Below, in pieces: positions 51,552 to 59,993 of a DNA stretch of 64,000 bases. Each line of letters opens with the position of its first letter. Within the stretch, counting starts at the first letter, position 1. The position numbers and the translations under genes were made by a program. Below the pieces are notes generated by a model. It worked only from the letters and a program-made list of their open reading frames with translations, had not been told where the DNA came from and made no database searches. The DNA lies in assembly GCF_019803445.1 (NCBI RefSeq), contig NZ_CP081844.1, positions 1,624,501 through 1,688,500 on the forward strand, read 5' to 3'. The DNA is from Caenibius sp. WL. GTDB lineage: Bacteria > Pseudomonadota > Alphaproteobacteria > Sphingomonadales > Sphingomonadaceae.

Positions 51552-51919
51552 TGAGTGATCTGTTCGACCTGCGGTTTGCCGACGGCAAGGACGCAGGCGC
51601 GTTGCGTACTATCGGGGAAGTGGCAAGCGCGCTCAACATCGCGCCGCATGTTCTGCGTTACTGGGAACAGCAGTTCCCGACGCTCAAGCCGGTCAAACGC
51701 AGCGGCGGGCGCCGTTATTACCGGGCGCAGGATATCGCTCTGATCGAAACCATCGATCGGCTGGTCAATCGCGAAGGCTACACGCTGAAAGGTGCGAAGA
51801 AGGCGCTGTCGGCGGGTACGGCGGAAGAGCAGGAGCCGCACGAGCCGACAGCGGCCGATCTCCTGCCGCGTCTGCGGCTTATTCGCGAACGGTTGGCGGC
51901 GGCGCTGGACAAGGCCTGA
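51551..51919 (+). CDS. MerR family transcriptional regulator
   Basis: 122 residues. A winged helix-turn-helix of the MerR type (RTIGEVASALNIAPHVLRYWEQQFPTLKP, then SGGRRYYRAQDIALIETI) and a short C-terminal helical part with no metal-binding Cys. This short form next to ihfA is conserved in alphaproteobacteria. Target genes are unknown. Confidence 0.92.
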   Translation: MSDLFDLRFADGKDAGALRTIGEVASALNIAPHVLRYWEQQFPTLKPVKRSGGRRYYRAQDIALIETIDRLVNREGYTLKGAKKALSAGTAEEQEPHEPTAADLLPRLRLIRERLAAALDKA

Positions 51920-51959
51920 TGGCCACGGCCGTTTCGGCGGCCGCTTCTTCCCTCAAGCG

Positions 51960-52529
51960 CTAACGCATTTCCAGCTTCGGGCCGAGCGCGGGATCGAGAT
52001 CGCGCGGCCGGACGAAATGGACCAGGCGGCCGCGGCCTTCATCGGCATCGGCCCATTGCGCGATGTCGAGTTCCAGCACAGCATAGGCCGCGGTGGGGAA
52101 CTTGCGCATCGCCTCGTCGAAAAGATCGTCACGCGCGGCATCGGCCACGAGTGCGGCCAGCAGGTCCTGCAAACCCGGATTGTGGCCCGCCAGCAGCACA
52201 TTGCCGGGATCGCCATCGATCTGCCGCAACAGGTCCAGCATGGTCGGCACATTGGCGAGATAGAGCTGGTCTTCCCAGATGACTGCGGGCGGTTGGGGCA
52301 AGGCGGGAAGGGAGCGGTCCAGCGTTTCCCGCACACGCAGCGCCGGGCTGGCGAGCAGAAGGTCCCAGACGGGTCCATGATCAGCGATATGCCGCCCCAT
52401 GACCACGGCGCCCTTGCGCCCGCGCGTGTTCAGCCCGCGATCGAAATCGCGCAGGTCGGTGTCCTTCCATGAGGATTTCGCATGTCGAAAAAGTCCGAGC
52501 CGTTTCACGCTCTCAATCTTACCCTTCAT
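51960..52529 (-). CDS. SixA-like histidine phosphatase
   Basis: 189 residues from ATG 52529, or 182 from GTG 52508, which begins RLGLFRHAKSSW directly. The RHG motif is LFRHAKS with the catalytic His. The second His is in VLLAGHNPGLQDLL, typical of the SixA/phosphohistidine phosphatase group. SixA removes phosphate from His residues of phosphotransfer proteins. Its start lies at the 3' end of the DinG gene on the same strand, so the two may form an operon. Confidence 0.85.
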   Translation of the reverse strand: MKGKIESVKRLGLFRHAKSSWKDTDLRDFDRGLNTRGRKGAVVMGRHIADHGPVWDLLLASPALRVRETLDRSLPALPQPPAVIWEDQLYLANVPTMLDLLRQIDGDPGNVLLAGHNPGLQDLLAALVADAARDDLFDEAMRKFPTAAYAVLELDIAQWADADEGRGRLVHFVRPRDLDPALGPKLEMR

Positions 52530-55350
52530 CCCGCGCGGCGGGTTCCCGTGCCGTTTCGCTCGCCCCGTCATCCCGCGTCTCGCCCGTCGAGCAAACACTG
52601 GCGGCGATGCGTTGTAAAGCCTCATCCAGCGTCAATCTGATGACAGGCGTGCCTGCGGGAAAGGCTGATAGCAGGCGGCTGGGGAAGGCGGCCGAAAGGA
52701 CGACGAAATGGCCCCGATCCTCCTTGCTGCGGATCAGCCGTCCGAACCCCTGGGCGAGGCGGGCGCGGATGATCCGGTCATCGTGGGAAGAGCCGCCGTT
52801 CACCGCGCGGCGCGCCCGGTGCAGGATCGAAGGCTTGGGCCATGGCACCTGTTCCATCACCACGCAGCGCAGCGAATGGCCGGGCACATCCACCCCGTCG
52901 CGCAGGGCATCGGTGCCGAGCAGCGAGGCGTGGGGATCGTCGCGAAAGATATCCACCAGCGTGCCGGTGTCGATCGGATCGACATGCTGGGCATAGAGCG
53001 GCAGGCCGACACGGGCGAGCCGGTCGGCGATCCGCCCATGCACCGCGCGCAGGCGGCGGATCGCGGTGAACAGGCCCAGGACACCGCCATTGGCGGCTTC
53101 GATCAACCGCGCATAGGCCCCGGCGAGCGCGGGAATATCGCCCTTTTTCACATCGGTGACGATCAGAACTTCAGCCTGCGCGGCATAGTCGAACGGGCTT
53201 TCGGCTGCGGTTAGCCGGGGAGAGACGTCGATATGAGGGGCGCCCGAGCGGGCGACGGCGTTGCGCCAGTCGTCCTCCTCCCGCCCGCTGCGGTCGGTCA
53301 GCGTGGCGCTGGTCAGCATCACCCCGTGCGCGGGTTCCAGCACCACACGGGCAAAGGGCTTCATCGGATCGAGCCAGCGGCGATGGATGCCGATGTCGAA
53401 TTCGCGCGCGTCCGAGCGGTCGACCGCCAGCCAGTCGACGAAATCGGGATCGACCGGCCCGCCGAGGCGATTGAGCAACGCTTCCCACGCGGCGATCAGA
53501 TCGATCCGCCAGGCGAGCGAATGGCGCGCGCCCTCTATTCTCGCGCGGCCTTGCCCGTCGAGCCAGTCGGGCGGTTCTTCCAGCAGCGCCTCCAGCCTTC
53601 CCGAAAGCTTGATCAGCGGATGGCGCAGATCGGCCAGCGCGGCCTGCGCCTGCCCCGCCAGTTCGACGAAAGGCCCATCAAGCTGGGCCGCTTCGGTTTC
53701 GATGCCGTAGCCTGCTTCCTGCCCCCCGCTTTCATCGCGGGCATACGTGACTGCGCGAACGGCGGCGAGCAACGCTTCCACCGGGCCGAAAGGTTCGCCG
53801 TCATGCAGGCGCTGAAGCCATCCATCGCCGGGTAGCGCTTCGGCGGCTTCGCGCGCGGCGGTGATCGCATTGGCGCCCTGATCGTCATAGGAGGCGACAT
53901 CGGCGAGGCGTGCGGCGAGCCCCCGCCGCCGCCCTTTCGCCCCGCGTTCCGGCCCGATGATCCAGCGGCGCAGTTCGATCGCTTCGGTGCCCGACAGCGC
54001 GGCGGCGAATGTGGAATCGGCCGCATCGAATACGTGATGGCCTTCATCGAACACGATCCGCGTGGGGCGCTGGGCATGATCGCGGCCGCGCGCGGCATTG
54101 ACCATCACCAGCGCGTGATTGGCGATCACCAGATCGGCCTGCGCGGAGGCACGGGCGGAGCGTTCGATGAAGCATTTGCGATAATGTGGGCATCCGGCAT
54201 AGACGCATTCGCCGCGCTGGTCGGTCAGCGCCCTGATCCCGCGCTGGCGGAACAGCGTGCCGAGCCAGCCAGGCAGATCGCCGCCGATCATATCGCCATC
54301 CTGCGAATAGGCGGCCCAGCGCGCCACGAGTTGCGCCATGATCGCCGCGCGCCCGCCGAAGCCGCCTTGCAGGGCATCCTCCAGATTGAGCAGGCACAGA
54401 TAATTTTCCCGCCCCTTGCGCACGACGACGCGCTGGCGGGCATTGCTGGCGGTGCGCGCAGGCGAGATGGCGGCTGGAGGGGCGGGCATGCTGGCCGGCG
54501 GCGGCGTGGCATCGGGCCAGGCACGGCGGCTTTCGTGACGCAACTGGCGCTGCAGGTTCTTGGTATAAGTCGACACCCAGATCGTGCCGCCCGACCGTTC
54601 GGCCCAGAGCGAGGCCGGAGCGAGATAGCCCAGTGTCTTGCCCGTGCCGGTGCCTGCCTGCGCCAGCAGCAGGTGTGGCGTGCCATGGGCTGGGCGGGGG
54701 GCGAAGATATGGGCGACATCGCGGGCATAGGCCTGCTGCCCGGGGCGGGTTTCGGCGCCGTTGCCGGTCAGCGCGGCCAGACGAGCGTCGATATCCTCCG
54801 CCGCGATCTGCACTTGCGCGGGCTGTGGGCGTTCGGGTGCGTCTTCCCATTCGGGCAGGCGGGTGAACAGCCAGCGTTCGGCCCGTTCCGGCTGCGCGAT
54901 ATGCGGGCTGAGCACCTGTGCCCAAGGCCAGCGTAGCCGTGCCAGCGATTGCAGCGCGCTCCACGCCCCTTCGCGCATCGGCCAGGCGGGGCTTTCGCAT
55001 GTGGCCAGCATCGCCCCCGCGGCGCGCTGGAGAAATTCGGGCACCGCATCGTCGCCCGCAGGCGCCGCGATATCCAGCGCGGTGGCCAGCCCCTTGGGGG
55101 TAGGCACGCAAAACCGCGCGGGGAACACGAACGCGAACAGTTCCAGCAGATCGAGCCCGGAGAGATCGGGATAGCCGAGCCGGGTGGCGACCAGCGGCGC
55201 GTTGAGCAGCAGCAACGGGGTGTCGGCGGCCGCCATGATCGCTTCGCCTTTGCCTGTCGCGCGGGTTTGCCCGTCAGCCGCGCGCAGCCAGCAGCCGCCA
55301 TGGCTGGCGTGGAGCGCGGGAAGGGCGAGCGAAGCGGCATCGGCAGCCAT
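52519..55350 (-). CDS. DinG/XPD-family ATP-dependent DNA helicase
   Basis: 943 residues. A superfamily 2 Fe-S helicase. An N-terminal region of about 210 residues without known motifs is followed by Walker A QAGTGTGKTLGYL. The Fe-S cluster Cys are in CVYAGCPHYRKC plus one before, and the DEAH-type box is IVFDEGHHVFDA. LLGTDALRDGVDVPG and the closing GFGRLIRSKEDRG are motifs V-VI. The start at 55350 (MAADAASL) is chosen because the longer frame runs into the divergent padR operator. It likely unwinds R-loops and repair intermediates. Confidence 0.9.
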   Translation of the reverse strand: MAADAASLALPALHASHGGCWLRAADGQTRATGKGEAIMAAADTPLLLLNAPLVATRLGYPDLSGLDLLELFAFVFPARFCVPTPKGLATALDIAAPAGDDAVPEFLQRAAGAMLATCESPAWPMREGAWSALQSLARLRWPWAQVLSPHIAQPERAERWLFTRLPEWEDAPERPQPAQVQIAAEDIDARLAALTGNGAETRPGQQAYARDVAHIFAPRPAHGTPHLLLAQAGTGTGKTLGYLAPASLWAERSGGTIWVSTYTKNLQRQLRHESRRAWPDATPPPASMPAPPAAISPARTASNARQRVVVRKGRENYLCLLNLEDALQGGFGGRAAIMAQLVARWAAYSQDGDMIGGDLPGWLGTLFRQRGIRALTDQRGECVYAGCPHYRKCFIERSARASAQADLVIANHALVMVNAARGRDHAQRPTRIVFDEGHHVFDAADSTFAAALSGTEAIELRRWIIGPERGAKGRRRGLAARLADVASYDDQGANAITAAREAAEALPGDGWLQRLHDGEPFGPVEALLAAVRAVTYARDESGGQEAGYGIETEAAQLDGPFVELAGQAQAALADLRHPLIKLSGRLEALLEEPPDWLDGQGRARIEGARHSLAWRIDLIAAWEALLNRLGGPVDPDFVDWLAVDRSDAREFDIGIHRRWLDPMKPFARVVLEPAHGVMLTSATLTDRSGREEDDWRNAVARSGAPHIDVSPRLTAAESPFDYAAQAEVLIVTDVKKGDIPALAGAYARLIEAANGGVLGLFTAIRRLRAVHGRIADRLARVGLPLYAQHVDPIDTGTLVDIFRDDPHASLLGTDALRDGVDVPGHSLRCVVMEQVPWPKPSILHRARRAVNGGSSHDDRIIRARLAQGFGRLIRSKEDRGHFVVLSAAFPSRLLSAFPAGTPVIRLTLDEALQRIAASVCSTGETRDDGASETAREPAARDEG

Positions 55351-55471
55351 GGCGTTGCGATAGGCTCCGCAATGGCCGGTCCGCAAGGCGTGGGAGAGCG
55401 CACATGGCGGATTTTGCCCGGCTTCGGAGCGGTGCAGGAAAAAATTCTGTCCGGGGTCTTGTTTGGATCGT

Positions 55472-55500
55472 TTCAAGATATATCTTAAGTGCATCTTGAA
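55472..55500 (+). promoter_or_regulatory. PadR operator over its promoter
   Basis: Inverted repeat TTCAAGAT (55472-55479) and ATCTTGAA (55493-55500), with an internal perfect palindrome AAGATATATCTT (55475-55486). A promoter TTGTTT-N16-TATCTT (55459-55486) overlaps it. The regulator gene starts at 55517, so self-repression is likely. Confidence 0.65.
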
Positions 55501-55516
55501 GCATAGGAGACTCACT

Positions 55517-56137
55517 TTGAGATCAGGATCTCATCATCGCGGGCGCGGCGCACGGCGCGGGCCCGGCGATCATTTCGAAACCGGCGGCAGGCATGGCCAC
55601 CATGACCACTCGCACCACCGTGGCGAACACGGGGAGTGGAGCGAGCGTGGCGAACGCGGCCGGGGGCAACGGCGCAGGCGGCTGTTCGATGCCGCTGAAC
55701 TGCAACTCCTCCTGCTCAGCCTGGCGAGCGAGCAACCGGCCCATGGTTACGAACTCATCCGCAGCATCGAAGCCCGCTCGCACGGCGGCTATTCGCCCAG
55801 CCCGGGCGTGGTCTATCCCGCGTTGACCTTCATGGAAGAAGCGGGCCTGCTCGAAGCGGTGCAGGACGGCGCGCGCAAGAATTACCGCGCGACGGCGGAG
55901 GGCGAAGCACGGATCGCGGCCGAAGCGGACACGGTGGCCGCCTTGCAGGCCAGGCTTACCTCTATGGCCGCGATGCGCGAACGCACCGATGCGGCGCCGG
56001 TCCGCCGGGCGATGCAGAATCTCAAGACGGCGATCTTCGACCGTCTTTCCCAGGATCGGGTCGATCGGGAAACCGTGCTGCGGGTTGCTGAACTGATCGA
56101 CGATGCGGCCCGCAAAATCGAAAGGATCGATGTATGA
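55517..56137 (+). CDS. PadR-family regulator with His-rich N-terminus (YqjI-like)
   Basis: 206 residues from TTG 55517, with AGGAGA 7 bases upstream. The first 38 residues hold ten histidines (HGHHDHSHH is the core) among Arg/Gly/Glu. The PadR winged helix follows (LFDAAELQLLLLSLASEQ, PAHGYELIRSIEARSHGGYSPS), then a helical C-terminal dimer part. The layout matches E. coli YqjI, a nickel- and iron-responsive repressor of the ferric reductase YqjH. A DUF2218 gene overlaps the stop. Metal sensing is inference from the His cluster. Confidence 0.85.
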   Translation: MRSGSHHRGRGARRGPGDHFETGGRHGHHDHSHHRGEHGEWSERGERGRGQRRRRLFDAAELQLLLLSLASEQPAHGYELIRSIEARSHGGYSPSPGVVYPALTFMEEAGLLEAVQDGARKNYRATAEGEARIAAEADTVAALQARLTSMAAMRERTDAAPVRRAMQNLKTAIFDRLSQDRVDRETVLRVAELIDDAARKIERIDV

Positions 56138-56424
56138 CTCATGTCACCGCGACCGTGCCCACCGCCCATGGTGGCAAGTATGCCCGCCAGCTCTGCAAGC
56201 ATTGGGCCCACAAACTCGATGTGACGCTGGATGGCGATACCGGGGTAGTGCGCTTCCCCAATGCCGTGGCAACGATGACGGGCGAAGCCGGCGCGCTGCG
56301 GATCGATCTCACCGCCGACAGCGCCGAAATGGCGGAGCAGATGAAGGGCGTGATCGAACGCCATCTCGATCGCTTTGCTTTTCGCGAGGCGCCGCTCGCC
56401 TACCGTTGGAGCGCAGGCGCCTGA
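56134..56424 (+). CDS. DUF2218 family protein
   Basis: 96 residues. The family's short alpha-beta pattern is present: ATVPTAHGGKYARQLCKHWAHK, then GVVRFPNAVATMTGE and ERHLDRFAFREAPLAYRW. DUF2218 is often fused to, or beside, siderophore-interacting ferric reductases, and it overlaps the YqjI-like gene by four bases. It probably belongs to iron handling, but its own chemistry is unknown. Confidence 0.85.
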   Translation: MTHVTATVPTAHGGKYARQLCKHWAHKLDVTLDGDTGVVRFPNAVATMTGEAGALRIDLTADSAEMAEQMKGVIERHLDRFAFREAPLAYRWSAGA

Positions 56425-56436
56425 ACAACGCCCGCT

Positions 56437-57324
56437 TCACGCCTCGGGTGAGGGATCGCGTTCCTCTTCGGTGTGGGATTTGTGGTTGTCCCGCTCGATG
56501 AAAATGTGCGTGGCCTGATCGCTGGAGAACGGAATCTGCGCATCATCCAGCGCTTTCTTCACCGCGAAAATGATGTTGCTTTTGACCGCGCCGAAATCGT
56601 TCTCCGACGTGTTGGTCCACCATTGCACCAGGAAATCGATCGAACCGCCGCTGAACTGCTGGGCATAGATGCCGATCGGGTGGTTGCGGTTGACCTGCTC
56701 GACCCCGCTCACCGCTTTGCGGATCACGGCTTCGGCGGTCGGCAGATCGCAATCGCTGGCCACTTTCACCACCACTTCGTTGCGCCGCACCGGCGTGTCG
56801 GTGATGATCTTGACCGGGTTCTTGAACATCATCGAATTGGGCAGGATCGTCAGTTCGTTGGTCGGCTGGCGGATATGCGTTTCGCGCAGAGTGATCTTCT
56901 CCACCCGGCCTGAAATGTTGTTGGCTTCCACCATGTCGCCGATCTGCATCTTGTCGCGCAGCATGATGAGCACCCCGGCAAGGAAGTTTTCCAGAATGTC
57001 CTGAAACGCGAAACCGATGGCGACCGCGCCGACACCCAGACCGGCGACGAGGCTGGCCGGGGTCAATCCCGGCATGACCACGGTCGCCGCGATCAGCAGG
57101 CCGAAAATCCAGATGGCCAGCCGCACCAGTGTTTCGATCAACTGGCGCAAGTCGGGGCGCAGCGATGTGCGGCGGGTGATGCGGTTGGCGATGTGCACGG
57201 AAAAACGCGCAATTCCCCAGGTGAACAGGATCACCAACATCGCGATGACCAGGCTGGGCAGAGTGGCCACGAAATTGTCGATCATGGAATCGGTCTGCCG
57301 CTGAAGAGTTGTGAGGTAACGCAA
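56437..57324 (-). CDS. Small-conductance mechanosensitive channel
   Basis: About 295 residues from TTG 57324, with GGGAG 7 bases upstream; ATG 57285 (MIDNFVATL) is the alternative and gives 282. Three membrane helices in the N-terminal part are followed by the MscS pore helix LVAGLGVGAVAIGFAFQDILENFLAGV and the beta domain (GDMVEANNISGRVEKITLRETHIR). The C-terminus is polar and acidic. It opens under osmotic downshock. It converges with DUF2218. Confidence 0.92.
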   Translation of the reverse strand: MRYLTTLQRQTDSMIDNFVATLPSLVIAMLVILFTWGIARFSVHIANRITRRTSLRPDLRQLIETLVRLAIWIFGLLIAATVVMPGLTPASLVAGLGVGAVAIGFAFQDILENFLAGVLIMLRDKMQIGDMVEANNISGRVEKITLRETHIRQPTNELTILPNSMMFKNPVKIITDTPVRRNEVVVKVASDCDLPTAEAVIRKAVSGVEQVNRNHPIGIYAQQFSGGSIDFLVQWWTNTSENDFGAVKSNIIFAVKKALDDAQIPFSSDQATHIFIERDNHKSHTEEERDPSPEA

Positions 57325-57505
57325 ATCTGAAACTCCCGTTCGGCCCCGCTTGCCGGATGGCAACAATCGCACAGTGGGTAATCGTTCCCTGGGGCGCTGC
57401 CAATCTCCGGCGGAACGGCGCCGGGGCGGGGTATCCGCCGGATAACGCGCGGTGCCCGGAAATGGCGCTTGCGAAACCGGCCGCAAGGCGCAATGGACGC
57501 CCGCT

Positions 57506-59128
57506 ATGACTGACACATCCCTGATCGAAGCCGCACAGACATCCAAGGCATGGCCGTTCGAAGAAGCCCGCAAGCTGGCCAAGCGTTATCCCCAGGGCAA
57601 ACGGGGCAAGGATGGCGCGCTGGAACCGGTCTTGTTCGAAACGGGATACGGCCCTTCGGGCCTGCCGCATATCGGGACGTTTCAGGAAGTGCTGCGTACT
57701 ACACTGGTCCGTCGTGCTTATGAGGTGTTGACCGATGGCGCGCCGACCCGGCTGGTCGCGTTCAGCGACGATATGGACGGGCTGCGCAAGGTGCCCGACA
57801 ACATCCCCAATGCCGATGTGCTGGCCGCCAATCTGGGCAAGCCGTTGTCACGCATTCCCGATCCGTTCGGCAAGTACGAAAGCTTCGCCCATCACAACAA
57901 CGCGATGCTGCGCGAATTCCTCGACCGGTTCGGGTTCGATTACGAATTCGTTTCGGCCTCGGATCGCTACAATTCCGGCGCTTTCGACGATGCGCTGCGC
58001 AATGTCCTGCGCAATTACGGCGCGATAATGGACGTGATGCTACCGACGCTGCGCGCCGAACGGCAGGCGACCTATTCGCCCGTGCTGCCCGTCAGCCCGA
58101 CCAGCGGCGTGGTCCTGCAGGTGCCGGTTGAGGTGATCGATGCCGAGGCCGGGATCGTCCGCTTCGAGGATGAGGGCAAGAACGTCGAACAGTCGATCTT
58201 TGGCGGCAATGCCAAGCTACAATGGAAAGTCGACTGGGCGATGCGCTGGGTCGCGCTCGGCGTCGATTATGAAATGTGCGGCAAGGACCTGACCGACAGC
58301 GTCACCCAGTCGGGGAAGATTGCCAGGGTGCTCGGCGGCCGCAAGCCCGAAGGGCTGATCTACGAACTTTTCCTCGACGAGAAGGGGGAGAAGATATCCA
58401 AGTCCAAGGGCAATGGCCTGACGATCGACGAATGGCTGCGCTACGGCACCGAGGAAAGCCTCGGCTTCTACCTCTACCGCGAACCCAAGAGCGCCAAGCA
58501 GTTGCACATGGGCGTGATTCCGCGCGCGGTGGACGAATACTGGCAATTCCGTGAAAAGCTGGGGGCGCAGCCGGTCGAACAGAAGCTCGGCAACCCGGTG
58601 TGGCATCTGGCGCGCGCCAACGGCGGAGCCGCCGGATCGGAAGCGCCCGGCGAGGGGGACAAGTTGGCGGTGACGTTCGGCCTGTTGCTCAATCTCGTGG
58701 GCGTACTGGGGCCGCATGCCACGCATGAACAGGTCCGTTCCTATCTCGGCAACTATGTGCAGGATCTGGATGCGGCCGATCTGGCAGGGCTCGATGCGCT
58801 GATCGAACCGGCGCTCGCCTACAATCGCGATTTCATCCTGCCCACGCTCAACCGGCGCGCCCCGGCCGCGAACGAGGCGGAGGCGCTGAAAGCGCTCGAC
58901 GCCGAACTGGCGGCGATGACGGAAGAAACGCCTGCCGAAGATATCCAGACGGCCGTCTATGAAATCGGCAAGAACGAAGTCTACGGTTTCGAAAGCCTGC
59001 GCGACTGGTTCAAAGCGCTGTACGAAACGCTGCTGGGCTCTTCACAGGGGCCGCGCATGGGCAGTTTTGTCGCGCTTTACGGCGTGGCCAATACGCGCAA
59101 GCTGATCGAGGAAGCGCTGGCTCGCTAG
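57506..59128 (+). CDS. lysS: Lysine--tRNA ligase, class I
   Basis: 540 residues. A class I LysRS, the form found in archaea and in alphaproteobacteria in place of class II. The HIGH-like motif is GPSGLPHIGTFQEV and the KMSKS-like loop is GEKISKSKGNG. The C-terminal helical anticodon part ends in GVANTRKLIEEAL. The start at 57506 (MTDTSL) lies close to the conserved region. It diverges from mscS. Confidence 0.96.
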   Translation: MTDTSLIEAAQTSKAWPFEEARKLAKRYPQGKRGKDGALEPVLFETGYGPSGLPHIGTFQEVLRTTLVRRAYEVLTDGAPTRLVAFSDDMDGLRKVPDNIPNADVLAANLGKPLSRIPDPFGKYESFAHHNNAMLREFLDRFGFDYEFVSASDRYNSGAFDDALRNVLRNYGAIMDVMLPTLRAERQATYSPVLPVSPTSGVVLQVPVEVIDAEAGIVRFEDEGKNVEQSIFGGNAKLQWKVDWAMRWVALGVDYEMCGKDLTDSVTQSGKIARVLGGRKPEGLIYELFLDEKGEKISKSKGNGLTIDEWLRYGTEESLGFYLYREPKSAKQLHMGVIPRAVDEYWQFREKLGAQPVEQKLGNPVWHLARANGGAAGSEAPGEGDKLAVTFGLLLNLVGVLGPHATHEQVRSYLGNYVQDLDAADLAGLDALIEPALAYNRDFILPTLNRRAPAANEAEALKALDAELAAMTEETPAEDIQTAVYEIGKNEVYGFESLRDWFKALYETLLGSSQGPRMGSFVALYGVANTRKLIEEALAR

Positions 59129-59172
59129 TAGAGGCGCGGCTCGCGCCTGCCCGGTTGGCGCGCAGGCTCCGA

Positions 59173-59847
59173 TCAGGCCCATTCGCGCACTCTGTACCAG
59201 CGTGTGACGATATGCTTGCTGCCCTTGATGACGGGGAGGGCGGCATGCATCGTCATTTCGTTGGGCGTGCCGTCCACTCGGGCGTTGTTCCACATCAGCA
59301 GCGCGCCCTTCTGCGGAGTGACCTGCAGGCCGAGGTGCGTGAACAGCGTCTCCCCGCCTTCCTCGACATCGTTGAGGTAGATCATCGCCGTCCAGCAGCG
59401 TTGCCCGCCGTGGCGCTTTTCCACTTTCCAATGCGGTTCGCTGGTGTGGAACCAGTCGCAGTGCTGTTTGTATTCCTGGCCCGGCATGTAGCGCTGGCCT
59501 TGCAGCGTTTCGCCGTTTTTGGACGGCAGGCCGAGCAGATCATCAATCCGGCGCGAGGCCATCTGTACCACGGGATGGTGGGGGTCGAGATTGCCTGAAT
59601 AGCTGGTGCGATAACCGGCGGCGGCATCTTCGGCCGAAAACAATGTGGAAGGCTGCGCCACCATGTCGATCATGGCGGTGAGCTGCCAGCATTCGGTCTC
59701 ATCGAGAAAGGCGCCCATCGCATAGATTTCGGCCTTGTCCGTCGGCAGCTTGTGAATGTGCGGATCGGCGTCCAGGCGGGTTCGGACAGCCGCGCCCAGG
59801 CGGGCGAGCTGCTGTTGATCGGCATGGGTGCGGGCGAACAGTTTCAT
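59173..59847 (-). CDS. 2OG-Fe(II) oxygenase (prolyl 4-hydroxylase type)
   Basis: 224 residues. The metal facial triad reads HCDWFH (HxD) and the distal His lies in MHAALPVIKGSKHIVTRWYR, whose Lys binds 2-oxoglutarate. RYMPGQEYKQHCDWFH and TAMIYLNDVEEGGETLF are standard for the prolyl 4-hydroxylase domain group. No secretion signal, so a cytosolic protein or small-molecule hydroxylase is likely. Target unknown. It is separated from the RcnB-like gene by a terminator. Confidence 0.88.
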   Translation of the reverse strand: MKLFARTHADQQQLARLGAAVRTRLDADPHIHKLPTDKAEIYAMGAFLDETECWQLTAMIDMVAQPSTLFSAEDAAAGYRTSYSGNLDPHHPVVQMASRRIDDLLGLPSKNGETLQGQRYMPGQEYKQHCDWFHTSEPHWKVEKRHGGQRCWTAMIYLNDVEEGGETLFTHLGLQVTPQKGALLMWNNARVDGTPNEMTMHAALPVIKGSKHIVTRWYRVREWA

Positions 59848-59916
59848 AGTCGGCGTTTAGGAAAACCGAGGGACTGCCTGCAAGCCGTTCCTGATGGAAG
59901 CGGGGATTTGTGCGGT

Positions 59917-59964
59917 GGGCAAGGAAAACCCCCGCCCGAGGGAATAGGCGGGGGTTCCTTGCCC
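59917..59964 (-). terminator. Long terminator hairpin after the RcnB-like gene
   Basis: Arms of about 18-20 bases (GGGCAAGGAA-ACCCCCGCC against GGCGGGGGT-CCTTGCCC) are interrupted by a one-base bulge, with a 10-base loop. On the minus strand the second arm contains TTTT, and the hairpin starts 30 bases after the stop at 59994. Confidence 0.8.
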
Positions 59965-59993
59965 GAATACCGACCACTCTACTCGGTACGGGC

